64,000 nucleotides of DNA from Rhynchonema sp. JSB1_4 (taxonomy: Eukaryota > Nematoda > Chromadorea > Monhysterida > Xyalidae). How positions within the stretch are numbered: position 1 is the first letter of the stretch; each line of letters opens with the position of its first letter. A model generated the notes under the pieces. It did no database searches. It saw nothing but the letters and a program-made list of their open reading frames with translations, and had not been told where the DNA came from. Position numbers and translations under genes: made by a program. Shown here piece by piece: positions 1 through 11,132 of this stretch. The stretch is taken from NCBI GenBank assembly GCA_030248065.1, contig JASAMV010002590.1, positions 1-64,000 of the forward strand. The letters run 5' to 3'.

Positions 1-1216
1 TTTCATCATTGTTTCTATGAACCATCCCTAAAATTTCTGTTCATGTATCGTGTTTCACCCAGCATAAGACGTGCCGTACATTTCCCTCACTGCTTTCGTT
101 CACTTTCTTCAAGGGAATCGTGCTTTGAGGTCTTTACAGGCTCATTTGAGGTCGATGCGCGTCAACATCATCCCAAATCTAGAGCACCGCAGTTTTCCAT
201 AGGGCACCCCTACAGCCGGATAACGTCCCCGGGAAGCCGGCTCCCATTCGACAAGTTTCCGAATGGAGCCGATGCCCCGGAATCTCCATTCGTGGTAAAA
301 AGCTTTTCCCAAAAATCAACCAAAAAAGAGAATAGGATTTCTTTACAAAAGAGTATGTTTTCGAACATTATTCTGCCTAGGCTATTTCTTAGATCGATTT
401 ACAGGTGCGCTTCGACATGCACTTAAGGATACTGCAATGACATTCGACCACGCGGTCGCAATGATTTCCACAAATGCCAATTCCTTCCACAAAATTTCTT
501 CCCGAATATAACCCACGGGGCCTACTTGGGTAAACTGTTTGGAACAAAATGGTTGATTTTTCTCTTTTTTGAATAGAGCCCCCGGGTACTTTATTTGGAA
601 AACTCCGGTAAGCTGTTTTCTTGACTACCCTTATGGCTTGTCGTCGCAATCCATCAGCCTATTGCCCATCGTTTATTTTACATAGAGTCACAATAGATTG
701 GGTGGACTGTATTACCTCATGTCATGTTTATCTGTTTCGACGTATCAGCCAAACAAAACGTGGTACTTTTCTGGTCAAATCCATGCGCTTTCATACATGA
801 CACACTATGAACCATAAATTTGTGCGCTTCCTTCTGTTTTGAGCGATAAAAAGTCGAGAACACAAAAGGCTCCATTAAAACCGTCACCGTGGCCTCTACT
901 CTCATGTGGGCTTTTTGATGCCATTTTTCTGCGCATTTGAGCAGGAAAATTGCTCTGTTTTTTTGGTTCGCTTGTCATTTTTTTTTAAATTTTCACTGTT
1001 ACACCCTCCAAATCGAATGTGCCTGCGTTTGTTTAATGTCCGCGTGTCACCAGCGTACGAGAAGAAAAAACAATTTCGACTGTTCCATGAATATAATTGT
1101 TTTCATCTTGATGGCTCACCCAGCAGCCCAACTTTCATTCAGTCACATATATAATAACACCCGGCAAGCAACCATATTGCTCCCCAGTCGCTACCCCGCA
1201 CTTTTAGCAGCCCTGA

Positions 1217-1667
1217 ATGCACCGAACCATGTACGGCGGTGGCGGTACGAGCGTGAATGTGAACACGAAATCAAATTCGAAAGCGGAAAAACTTCGCTAC
1301 GAAGCGGCGCTGAGGGCCAGCTATCTGGAGCGAAAGATGGAGACGAACGAATGGCTTCTTTGGCGAATATTCACCCTGGGTCGAGCGGATCTATCGCGAT
1401 TTCTATTGGGGGTGGAGGCGATGCCAGTTCTGGATATGCTACGAATTTGCCGGTCAGTTTCTTTGTTTGTTCGTTTACTTTCCTTTTGTTGTCGACTTTT
1501 TCTCTTTGACTGGTCGACTTGTTTTGTGAAACATCATCATTCGCTTGCGCTCAACACCAGTAGAGCCAATCGCAGAGTATCGAGCCGCACGGAAGTCCAC
1601 CGTGAAGTTGGCCATGAAAGTTCATCAAAACTGTGCTAATTCTAAACGGTTCGCTCTCGTCGTATGA
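1217..1667 (+). pseudogene. Two-exon gene relic in left arm, exon 1 frameshifted
   Basis: Exon 1 runs from an ATG at 1217 to a GTCAG donor at 1453. Exon 2 is 1561-1667, after a CACCAG acceptor, and ends in TGA. The inverted copy in the other arm (6536-6773) shows that exon 1 is 238 nt when intact. This copy has 236 nt, so about two bases are missing near 1335-1345 and the frame breaks. Exon 2 here is open, with a basic C-terminus containing EYRAARKSTVKLAMKV. The predicted product is about 114 residues, with a basic N-terminal region and an aromatic segment (YRDFYWGWRRC). I do not recognise the family. A small mitochondrial membrane protein is possible but unproven. Confidence 0.45.
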
Positions 1668-1749
1668 TTGAGTGAAAGTTCAGCGAACATCCAACCATCC
1701 CAAGTGACTGCTTTAGATCAATTTTGTCAAAACGCAACGGAATAGAGTT

Positions 1750-1993
1750 GTATAGTAATTTCCAAATTCGCTGCCGCACAGTAAAATACGCCCAATAGTT
1801 AATGTCAAGTTATAAACCCGAACGCTAACCACGCGAGGTTCTGAACCATGGCGCGCAGCTGCCTGGCGGGCTGGCAAGCTGCGTGTGTGTTGGCTGTCTG
1901 AATGTTTCACAAGTTGATTTTCGGGTTTAGAACCTGACATAAACTATGGGGCGTACTTTACGGTGCGGCAGCGAATTTGGAAATTTACTATAG
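1750..1993. mobile_element. Palindromic MITE-like element (copy 1)
   Basis: The ends are inverted repeats beginning TATAGTAATTTCCAAATTC, with a mirrored end near 1975-1993. Further copies lie at about 5996-6240 (the other arm) and 24243-24494 (intron 4 of PCYT2). The three share the order of terminal repeat, CGCCC box, GCGCGC-rich centre and a GAATGTTTCA word. The PCYT2 copy shows that the family moves independently of the giant inverted repeat. Confidence 0.75.
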
Positions 1994-2670
1994 AAGATTT
2001 TTCCAATTTTCTTCAATTTTTGTGCTCCAATGGGTCGTTGTCATACGGACCGATATAAAGGCTTAAACCAGGCCATACCACATTTCATGCGGATGATGGA
2101 GCGTCTTGAAGACACACTGGGCCCAAACAAACGCGCAGTCGCGGCTAAAGTTGTTGGGAATGTTCTTCTTTATACATATATAACGGCGTCTAATGAAACA
2201 TCAGCTTATTGAAACATCATTTAACGTCAATGTTTATGAAGGAAACTAATGTTTCACGACAGTTTAGGAAACATAGAATCACTTAAAAGCGCTTTATGAT
2301 GTGAGTCATCGCGGAGCACCGCATCACAATCTCACGAACCAAACTTTGGACCGGCCCATGCGCACCAAAACCATGGGGGCGGCGAAACACAACCAAAACG
2401 CTCACAAAAGTCCACCGAAACCGCACAGAAATCAAAATCCTTCGGGACAGTCCGTCCACACATTTTTGGCGCAGCATATGAGACACACAAAAGGTGCGCA
2501 TTTATGGTGCTATCAGAACATTCCGGTTCAAGATGTCAAAATGGAAGTTTGGTACCCATGCTATATCTTTTGATACCGCTTTTGCGACTCCCCTTTCCGT
2601 ATTTCTCCTTTGCCGTTTAGTATTCTGATGAACTTTGAGCTTAATACATACATACTCGATCTGAGCGTCG

Positions 2671-5283
2671 ACATATTAGCGAGCCATCTTTCCTACCTAC
2701 ATATCGCAGCAGCACTCCATCACACAACACTCATCCTTCTAACTCTCCCAATATAGTATATACCGTTCAGAGCGCTTTCCACTTTATCGCCCTCTTCCCC
2801 CTTCGCCAACTCAACCATACATCCACGCCAAGTGCGTACTCCACTCCAAATACCCAAAATATATTAATAAAATATCCAGCGCAACATCACGCTTCCTTAT
2901 CCAAAACCCTATTCAGCTTTCACCACACACCACCTGACACGAGAACCGATACACTGGCACTTAGCCTTTATATTTAAACATATCAGATCTTTCGAATTTT
3001 CACATAACTGAAGAGCAGACATTTTTCCCTTACCTCCTCCTCGCGCAGAAAGTTCAGATTTTCTTAAATGCTTCAGATCCCGCACTAGAGTCATTAACTT
3101 ACTTTTAATTTCCTCCCGCCTTTTTACCAAGCAGCTGTGAAAAGAGACAGAAATTAAATATCACCTTTCTAAAAATATAAAGTAAAATCCATCTCTATAA
3201 CAACAATATACTACTATACTATTATTATCTCACAGATCTTCTCAAGAACTATTTTTCACTCTACATATCCCAACTACACTTTTTCACAGTTAAGTTACAA
3301 AACTGTTGTAGATATAAGACCAAAAAACTCGAACTTTCCTTCACATAACAAATTTTTTTCATTCTTAAAAAACCTACCCACTATAAAGATAGCACTCTAC
3401 GTCCGTTCCATCCTGCGTAAAAACATCGAATTCACCAAATCAACATAGACATAATCAAACTACTTCTCAGCGTTTCACATTTTTCGTCGCTTAGCTTTCT
3501 TACCGATTACTACCCGTGCTATACCTCTTTTTTCATTCAACAAACCCAAAGCAAAACTCTTTCTCGAAACACTCCACAGCTCTTTCAACTATTTCATTAA
3601 CAACTTCCCCACAAGTTTCTCTTTTCTCTCATAGCACCACCCACTTCCCCTAACCATATAAATCATACTTTTAAATTTATTTTATCGCCCGGTGACAGAG
3701 AGTTCCACATACATTACACATTCATACTATTATACACACCTCACACCATCACATTATATTTTCTCCCTTATCCTCTCAATACTCTTTTCCATTTTCAACA
3801 CCTTAATTACTCCTTTATAACCTCTCACGCTCCATCTTATACCCACTACCGCATCATTTCTTCTTTAATTAATTTTCAACTTCTCTCACTTTAACATACT
3901 TACACTAGCGATCCAGCAGAGACTCTCTCCTTTTTTTTAAAGCCTAAGCGCCACATACAGAGAGAAGAAAACGAAAAACCCCAATCAGATTTTTCTCAAT
4001 AGACTTCAACTCCAAAATACCCTCCTCTCAGATACACCCTTTCCATAATTACCGTCGTCAAAAAAACAAATTCTCCCCAACCTCCTCTCTATTTCATTAT
4101 TTCTTAAAATCCCCAATCAAGCGCGATGAAAACATCTTAAAAAAATAGATAAAATCCCTTTTTTCCCCCCCCCCCTTTCAAACTAATCCGCCACTACTTA
4201 GTAGAAGTATAAATATTTTTAAAACGAAGCAAAAATCACGCATAGCTTATACTTTCAAAACGTCTTTTTTTATACATAGTTATAATTTTACAATTATTAA
4301 CTTTGTACCACGCGCATAAGATACATTTTCAACAACATCATTTATATTTTCAGACATTTACTATCAGCAGAAGATGAACACTTTTAATCTCCCTTAATAA
4401 CCATAGTTAATTTACTCTAGTCTTTTTTCCAGCAAAATTTCTCTTTAGTTTTTTCAATACAAAAACACACCATAGCACCCTACCGTATCCGTAAACACTA
4501 ACCCGCACTAAAACACTTCAAACGCTGCAACAATCTTTTCATATCTCTATTATTTTCGTTAATTCCATTTTTTAGATAATAAATATAAATCAACCGACGA
4601 CCTTTTTACAATAGTTTAGTTTTTCTAAATAAAAAAACAAATTTTTCTTAAAAAATTCCCAAAACTTCTCTTATCTCACAACCACTTTTCTAGCTTTTCA
4701 ATATAAAAAACCAAGTTTCAAATATTAACCAAAACAAATCCACTAAAACATTGACATACATAATACTATACTAGATATTCTTTTCTACAAATCATTTCAA
4801 CTTTTATATTTTCAAAAATCATACATTACATTCTTTCCTTTTCACACCCTGTAAAACAAACAAACCGCCAAAATTAAAAACTATCCCAACTCTCACCATT
4901 AACCATTACACAAACACCTAACCATTCCTCCACGAATAAAGAACAAAAATTTCTTTTCACTATTCAACACACCCAACAAACCAACATTTCACAACATACA
5001 AACTAACCACACAACCATCCTCTTCACAGTTTCTAAACCAGCAATAAAAACATTTTCATACACACAACCACTCCCGCCAATCTTTTATTCAAATACTATT
5101 TTTATTCTATTCTAAGAATACAACCCTCACTAATTAACAAATTCATTTCAAACCAAAAACAACTCAAAAAAAAAAAACAACCTCTAAACCCATAATACCT
5201 ATATTTCAATAAAAAAAACATATCAATCAATTCAATAACTTCTCCAAAATATTATACCTAGCAAAACAACCTAGATATTGTCC
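2671..5283. other. G-depleted loop between inverted-repeat arms, no gene
   Basis: No coding potential was found. The + strand has about 3-4 G per 60 bases on average, and several 60-base blocks have none (for example 3721-3780, 4621-4680, 5161-5220). C stays near one base in five. The depletion is weaker in 2671-3150 and strongest in 4620-5280. The change in composition coincides with the arm boundaries. Confidence 0.85.
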
Positions 5284-7979
5284 CGACGCTCAGATCGAGT
5301 ATGTATGTACTTTTACAGCTCAAAGTTTCATCATGAATTTACTTAAACTTGGCTTTTAAAGTGAGACACATATCCTTGCGATTATACGCTCGGCAGTAGT
5401 TTTCCAAAAGTCGGGTATCAAAAGATATAGCATGGGTACCAAACTTCCATTTTGACATCTTGAACCGGAATGTTCTGATAGCACCATAAATGCGCACCTT
5501 TTGTGTGTCTCATATGCTGCGCCAAAAATGTGTGGACGGACTGTCCCGAAGGATTTTGATTTCTGTGCGGTTCGGTGCACTTTTGTGAGCGTTTTGGTTG
5601 TGTTATCACCACCCCCATGGTTTTGGTGCGCATGGGCCGGTCCAAAGTTTGGTTCGTGAGATTGTGATGCGGTGCTCCGCGATGACTCACATCATAAAGC
5701 GCTTTTAAGTGATTCTATGTTTCCTAAACTGTCGTGAAACATTAGTTTCCTTCATAAACATTGACGTTAAATGATGTTTCAATAAGCTGATGTTTCATTA
5801 GACGCCGTTATATATGTATAAAGAAGAACATTCCCAACAACTTTAGCCGCGACTGCGCGTTTGTTTGGGCCCAGTGTGTCTTCAAGACGCTCCATCATCC
5901 GCATGAAATGTGGTATGGCCTGGTTTAAGCCTTTATATCGGTCCGTATGACAACGACCCATTGGAGCACAAAATTGAAGAAATTGGAAAAATCTTCTATA
6001 GTAAATTTCCAAATTCGCTGCCGCACAGTAAAGTACGCCCCATAGTTAATGTCAGGTTCTAAACCCGAAAATCAACTTGTGAAACATTCAGACAGCCAAC
6101 ACACACGCAGCTTGCCAGCCAGCCAGGCAGCTGCGCGCAATGTTTCAGAACCGCGCGTGGTTAGCGTTCGGGTTTATAACTTGACATTAACTATGGGGCG
6201 TATTTTACTGTGCGGCAGCGAATTTGGAAATTTACTATACAACTCTATTCCGTTGCGTTTTGACAAAATTGATCTAAAGCAGTCACTTGGGATGGTTGGA
6301 TGTTCGCTGAACGTTCACTCAATCATACGACGAGAGCGAACCGTTTAGAATTAGCACAGTTTTGATGAACTTTCATGGCCAACTTCACGGTGGACTTCGT
6401 GCGGCTCGATACTCTGCGATTGGCTCTACTGGTGTTGAGCGCAAGCGAATGATGATGTTTCACAAAACAAGTCAACCAGTCAAAGAGAAAAAGTCGACAA
6501 CAAAGGAAAGTAAACGAACAAACAAAGAAACTGACCGGCAAATTCGTAGCATATCCAGAACTGGCATCGCCTCCACCCCCAATAGAAATCGCGATAGAGC
6601 CGCTCGACCCAGGGTGAATATTCGCCAAAGAAGCCATTCGTTCGTCTCCATTCTTTTGGCTCCAGATACCTGGCCCTCAGCGCCGCTTCGTAGCGAAGTT
6701 TTTCCGCTTTCGAATTTGATTTCGTGTTCACATTCACGCTCGTACCGCCACCGCCGTACATGGTTCGGTGCATTCAGGGCTGCTAAAAGTGCGGGGTAGC
6801 GACTGGGGAGCAATATGGTTGCTTGCCGGGTGTTATTATATATGTGACTGAATGAAAGTTGGGCTGCTGGGTGAGCCATCAAGATGAAAACAATTATATT
6901 CATGGAACAGTCGAAATTGTTTTTTCTTCTCGTACGCTGGTGACACGCGGACATTAAACAAACGCAGGCACATTCGATTTGGAGGGTGTAACAGTGAAAA
7001 TTTAAAAAAAAATGACAAGCGAACCAAAAAATAGAGCAATTTTTCTGCTCAAATGCGCAGAAAAATGGCATCAAAAAGACCACATGAGAGTAGGCCACGG
7101 TGACGGTTTTAATGGAGCCTTTTGTGTTCTCGACTTTTTATCGCTCAAAACAGAAGGAAGCGCACAAATTTATGGTTCATAGTGTGTCATGTATGAAAGC
7201 GCATGGATTTGACCAGAAAAGTACCACGTTCTGTTTGGCTGATACGTCGAAACAGATAAACAGACATGAGGTAATACAGTCCACCCAATCTATTGTGACT
7301 CTATGTAAAATAAACGATGGGCAATAGGCTGATGGATTGCGACGACAAGCCATAAGGGTAGTCAAGAAAACAGCTTACCGGAGTTTTCCAAATAAAGTAC
7401 CCGGGGGCTCTATTCAAAAAAGAGAAAAATCAACCATTTTGTTCCAAACAGGTTACCCAAGTAGAGCCCCGTGGGTTATATTCGGGAAGAAATTTTGTGG
7501 CAAGGAATTGGCATTTGTGGAAATCATTGCGACCGCGTGGTCGAATGTCATTGCAGTATCCTTAAGTGCATGTCGAAGCGCACGTAATTCGATCTAAGAA
7601 CAGCCTAGGCAGAATAATGTTCGAAAACATACTCTTTTGTAAAGAAATCCTATTCTCTTTTTTTGGTTGATTTTTGGGAAAAACTTTTTACCACGAATGG
7701 AGATTCCGGGGCATTGGCTCTATTCGGAAACTTGTCCGAATGGAGCCGTCCCGGGGGCTCTATCCGGTGCAGGGGTGCCCTATGGAAAACTGCGGTGCAC
7801 TACATTTAAGATGATGTTGACGCGCATTGACCTCAAATGAGCCTGTAAAGACCTCAAAGCACGATTCCCTTGAAGAAAGTGAACTAAAGCAGTGAGGGAA
7901 ATGTACGGCACGTCTTATCTGGGTGAAACAGATACATGAACAGAAATTTTAGGGATGGTTCATAGAAACAATGATGAAA
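5284..7979. repeat. Right arm of giant inverted repeat
   Basis: Reverse complement of 1-2670. The identifiable match ends at 7979, where unrelated sequence begins at once. It carries the mirrored MITE (about 5996-6240) and the mirrored gene relic (about 6322-6773). The word TGAAACAT/ATGTTTCA occurs six times in this arm. Confidence 0.93.
6322..6773 (-). pseudogene. Two-exon gene relic in right arm, exon 2 frameshifted
   Basis: Exon 1 (6773-6536) is intact here: 238 nt from an ATG, ending at a GTCAG donor in phase 1. The 107-bp intron ends at a CACCAG acceptor, and exon 2 starts at 6428. Near 6396-6403 one G is missing relative to the left arm, and the frame runs into a stop. This is the reverse of the left arm, where exon 1 is broken and exon 2 is open. 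The two copies together imply an ancestral protein of about 114 residues. Product unknown. Confidence 0.45.
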
Positions 7980-8456
7980 ATAGAGTGCAGCAATCCACCT
8001 TCTGGCAGGGCTTCACAAAACAATGAACTGGATCAGCTGTGTATGCGTACATTTCTTCTTCTTGTTCTTCCCTGCACTAGCGGACCCGGGGGGCCACGGG
8101 CGCCTGGGCCCCCTTTGGTCAAAGTTGTCCCGGAAGGGAGCACCATTTCGGAGAGAAGAAGAAAAAGGACACCCAAATCGCAGGATTCTCACTGCGCTTG
8201 GCTCGTCAGATAACCCCACAGAAATTTATTGGCTGTTGCGCGTGCAAAAAGTGCAAATTTTCACTCGCTTCGCGCGCATGCTCATATTTTGCTGCACAGC
8301 ATTCGGCTTAAAATCGCCCAACAAGCGTGACTTGTGCAAAAGTACACGCCACATGAATTTGCAAGTTGCAATCAATTATAAACAAAAGCACGTTAAAGGG
8401 GGCCTTTCGCATTTCACACCCCCTTCAAACTTGGCATGTGTTTAGACAGTGGTCAA

Positions 8457-8603
8457 GGCGTCATAAAAGTCAAACACACCGGAGGTCTAACGTTCAGCAT
8501 GCGGCCAGGAGATGCCCTTCAAGAGGAACATCCAGGAACAAAATCAAATGTGGACCAGCCCAATTTCTACCTGCGCATTCAGGCAACTCGCCTGATGACA
8601 AGG
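8457..8603 (+). CDS. Exon-like block, 49 codons, unknown family (copy A)
   Basis: An open block in phase 0, followed by a GTAGTCAAGG donor-like sequence. It shares the core SMRPGDAL, EEHPGTK and DQPN.YLRIQA with copy B. In the cores, differences from copy B are almost all in third codon positions (CGG/CGA, GCC/GCA, GAG/GAA, CCA/CCG, AAA/AAG), as expected if the protein was under selection. The upstream acceptor is weak here: AAG stands where copy B has CAG. No wider gene could be assembled, so this may be a decayed fragment. I do not recognise the domain. Confidence 0.4.
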
Positions 8604-8834
8604 GTAGTCAAGGCGCAGAATGTTTCGCAGGATATTTACCCCTGCCTCACTATAGAATTTCGCTTTTCTTTTTATTTCGTATTGCAGCGAATTGTTCATG
8701 CGTGGCTGCTAAATGTTTCAAGGTCTGCTTGTCGCGCTGGAACAATTCGTTGAAATTCGAAATATAAAGAAAAGCGAAATTCCATAGTTAGTGGTGTTGC
8801 ACGTTTCATGTGAAACATTCATTCGCCTTGACAC

Positions 8835-8981
8835 CTTTTTGATCAAGCAGTTTGCCTGAATGCGCAGGTATAAATTGGGCTGGTCCGCGGCACACTTTGT
8901 TCCCGGATGTTCTTCTGAAAGTGCATCTCCTGGTCGCATGCTGCAGATTGAGTTCTTGGTGCGTGAGAGTTTAATAACGCC
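8835..8981 (-). CDS. Exon-like block, 49 codons, unknown family (copy B)
   Basis: Same length as copy A and in inverted orientation. It has a good 3' splice site (TATTGTTCAG) before the first codon and a GTGTCAAGG donor after the last. The block is open and encodes the same core residues (PGDALSEEHPGTK, DQPNLYLRIQ). The two copies point at each other across about 230 bp, so they cannot both belong to one simple gene. An exon of a mobile element or of a lineage-specific gene family is possible. Confidence 0.45.
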
Positions 8982-10687
8982 CTGAACAATATACAAATGC
9001 GTGCAAAGTTTGAAGGCGGTTTGAAATGCGAAAGGCCCCCTTTAATGGCATGCCTTTTTGGATAATACGGCGCATAAACATCAACAAGCTCAAGGCTGCC
9101 AACATTGATGCTTGTATGTGGTAGCAAGCAAGCAACGGCCCATCCTTGTATTCCAATTGGTGTAGCCATGCCAACTGATTAAACCTGCAGCTATACATAG
9201 GGGCCTTAGGGTGCTCAGCTCGCCACCAGTGGCGGGGACCGGGAAGTGCACCTTTGGATATGTATCGAACGTATACACGCGCTTTATGTTTTGTCTCTAT
9301 TTGCCTTCGTGCACTGAAAAATTGGAGCGCATTTCAATTTGGCTCCGCGCGCGTGTGTGAGGCAAATGCGCAATAAATGTCGGTCATAACATTTAGCCAA
9401 CTATAACGAACGCAAACAAACGAGAAATTTTTATGACGTGCTCAGGATACCGAACTATTCCAGGGGTCCCGGGGGCCTGTTGGTGGAAACTGGTGGAAAA
9501 TTGAACTAAAATATCCGTGAAAAAGTAGTTGTACTGAAAAAATTCAGGAGGTTTAAAGCGAACAAGTCCGGCACAGCACTATATTTTTGTGTCCCGCTAT
9601 CCTGCCATCTTTATCACGGACATCGTCTTTGGGGTCACATGGCCACCTGGTGCATTCGCACTGACGATGATCTGGTGCACCGCCCGTCTGCGAGATAACA
9701 GATCGAAACATGCTGTACAACCCTGTTTCGACCTCGAAACTTCTTTGACAATTTTCAGCATTTCCAAAGTTCGACAAATTGCGATAGATTTACCAATAGG
9801 TGTACTGAAAGTACCACAGGTACCGAGCCTCTGTTCAAAGCTCGACTACCTAGACCATTGGAAATGACGTGACCATACATACTGGCTGCTACGGATGGTT
9901 ACCTACATATACATTGGAAAGGCGGTGTTATACTTTAACACATGTAGAAGCGCATTACGATTTAATTTCTTGTCTGTCAACAATAATCTCATAAAGCACC
10001 GCTGTTAATCTGCATACATAATATATCAATGACGCTTCTAAAGCCTCACATTGCAAAGTGTCATAATCTCTTACCCACGTATAGCAAACTTCATAAAGGT
10101 GCAAGTAAATATCGGATCAAGTAATGTGCCTGGACGAGAGAGTGCTGTATGTATGTTTATGCATTCGTGCAGAGTAAACCAAATCTGCAAGTACACAAAA
10201 GTTCCCAACAGACACATTTATTTTATTTTGAGCCCAACTTTTTACTGCTTCATCACGACGCCGAAAGTCAGAAATTCCTCAAACAGCCATTTATCAAGCT
10301 TATGAGGGATTTGGGACCGGGGCTGCGCTTTGCTTTGAGCCAATTTTGGCGTGTGTGGCGAGCACAGCGCGTGCAAACCGTTTGCAGCGCTAAAATTGGT
10401 GTGCGGCAAGCATACCCAAGCATGAGCCAAAGTTTCTGGTGAACGACAACAACATACATGTATGTACAGCTGGCGCTCTTTTCTGTCGCTGTTTCACTCT
10501 TTTTTAAATGTGCACAAAAAGGTATATTTTATTGTACATAGGTGTATATGCTAGGCGGTACACATCTTTTATCTGATTCTGTCACCTCACATGCCTATGT
10601 GGTGCTGCGGTGGCACTACGGGCTAGCTAATCAGAAAAATTTTATGATCGCAACATCATACAGTATGCATGACATGAGATGATACGG

Positions 10688-10947
10688 TAAAGGCAGTCTA
10701 CGGGGGGTTGTCACTCAGCCCCCGAATACCGTAACCCACCGTAATTTTGATCTGCAAGGATCGTGTCGAGACCATTCTGTTTTTTATCTATGTTTTGCAT
10801 GTTAGCGCCAACACCAACCAACATTTCGAAGTTTTGGGGAATACACGTGTCGATAAGCAGCGATCAGCATGGGTCTCGCAACGATCTCGCTTACGGTGGG
10901 TTACGGTACTCGGGGGCTGAGTGACAACCTCCCGTAGACTGCCTTTA
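10688..10947. mobile_element. Harbinger-like MITE (copy 1)
   Basis: Long terminal inverted repeats of about 50 bp begin AAGGCAGTCTACGGG and contain AATACCGTAACCCACCG. The interior includes CTTATCGACACG-type sequence also found in the copy at 34789-35090, which lies in the opposite orientation. No transposase is encoded. Confidence 0.8.
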
Positions 10948-11132
10948 ATGCATTCCTCCATGAAACATATCAAATAAGTATAACCAATGTTAGAAAGTCA
11001 GGACGGGTTAGTTTATTGATATTGAGAAGGAATTTCTATTTTCAACACCCGAATTCCATTGATAGTCTTTAGTTATCATCATGGCTATTCATTGATTGAA
11101 ATTATCCGAAAAAGAAGGCAACTGACTCAAAT

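Larger units (their letters stand above)
1..2670. repeat. Left arm of giant inverted repeat
   Basis: This arm is the reverse complement of 5284-7979; base x pairs roughly with base 7980-x. The first bases of the window already match 7979, so the repeat may extend left of the window. The arms differ by scattered substitutions and small indels, a few percent by eye. For example, the stretch near 2385 differs clearly from its partner near 5605. They are therefore diverged copies, not one sequence read twice. The match weakens after about 2572 and resumes around 2628-2670. The arm contains a two-exon gene relic (1217-1667), a MITE-like palindrome (1750-1993) and a small open frame at 2030-2212 that is unchanged at the amino-acid level in the other arm. 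Confidence 0.93.
8370..9050. repeat. Inverted duplication with convergent exon-like blocks
   Basis: 8370-8755 and the reverse complement of about 8760-9050 are homologous. The match includes intron-like flanks: the GGCCTTTCGCATTTCA segment occurs in both. Each arm contains one 147-nt open block described in the next two entries. The element could be a foldback transposon or a tail-to-tail duplication of part of a gene. Confidence 0.8.
7980..11132. other. Repeat-rich intergenic stretch without a confirmed gene
   Basis: No complete gene was found. It holds a CCCGGG-rich segment around 8080-8140, the inverted exon-like pair (8370-9050), a segment at 9647-9700 repeated at 50031-50080, and a Harbinger-like MITE (10688-10947). 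The rest (about 9060-9640, 9720-10680) shows only short shadow frames. Confidence 0.6.

Noticed and set aside
6472..7098. 208-residue frame on the - strand of the right arm
   Set aside because: It does not stay in frame with the mirrored copy. The shorter frame starting at 6773, with splice sites, explains the region better.
1..7979. The giant inverted repeat as a purely technical fold-back duplication
   Set aside because: The arms differ by many scattered substitutions and indels, so both are real, diverged sequences. An artefact remains possible only for the loop.
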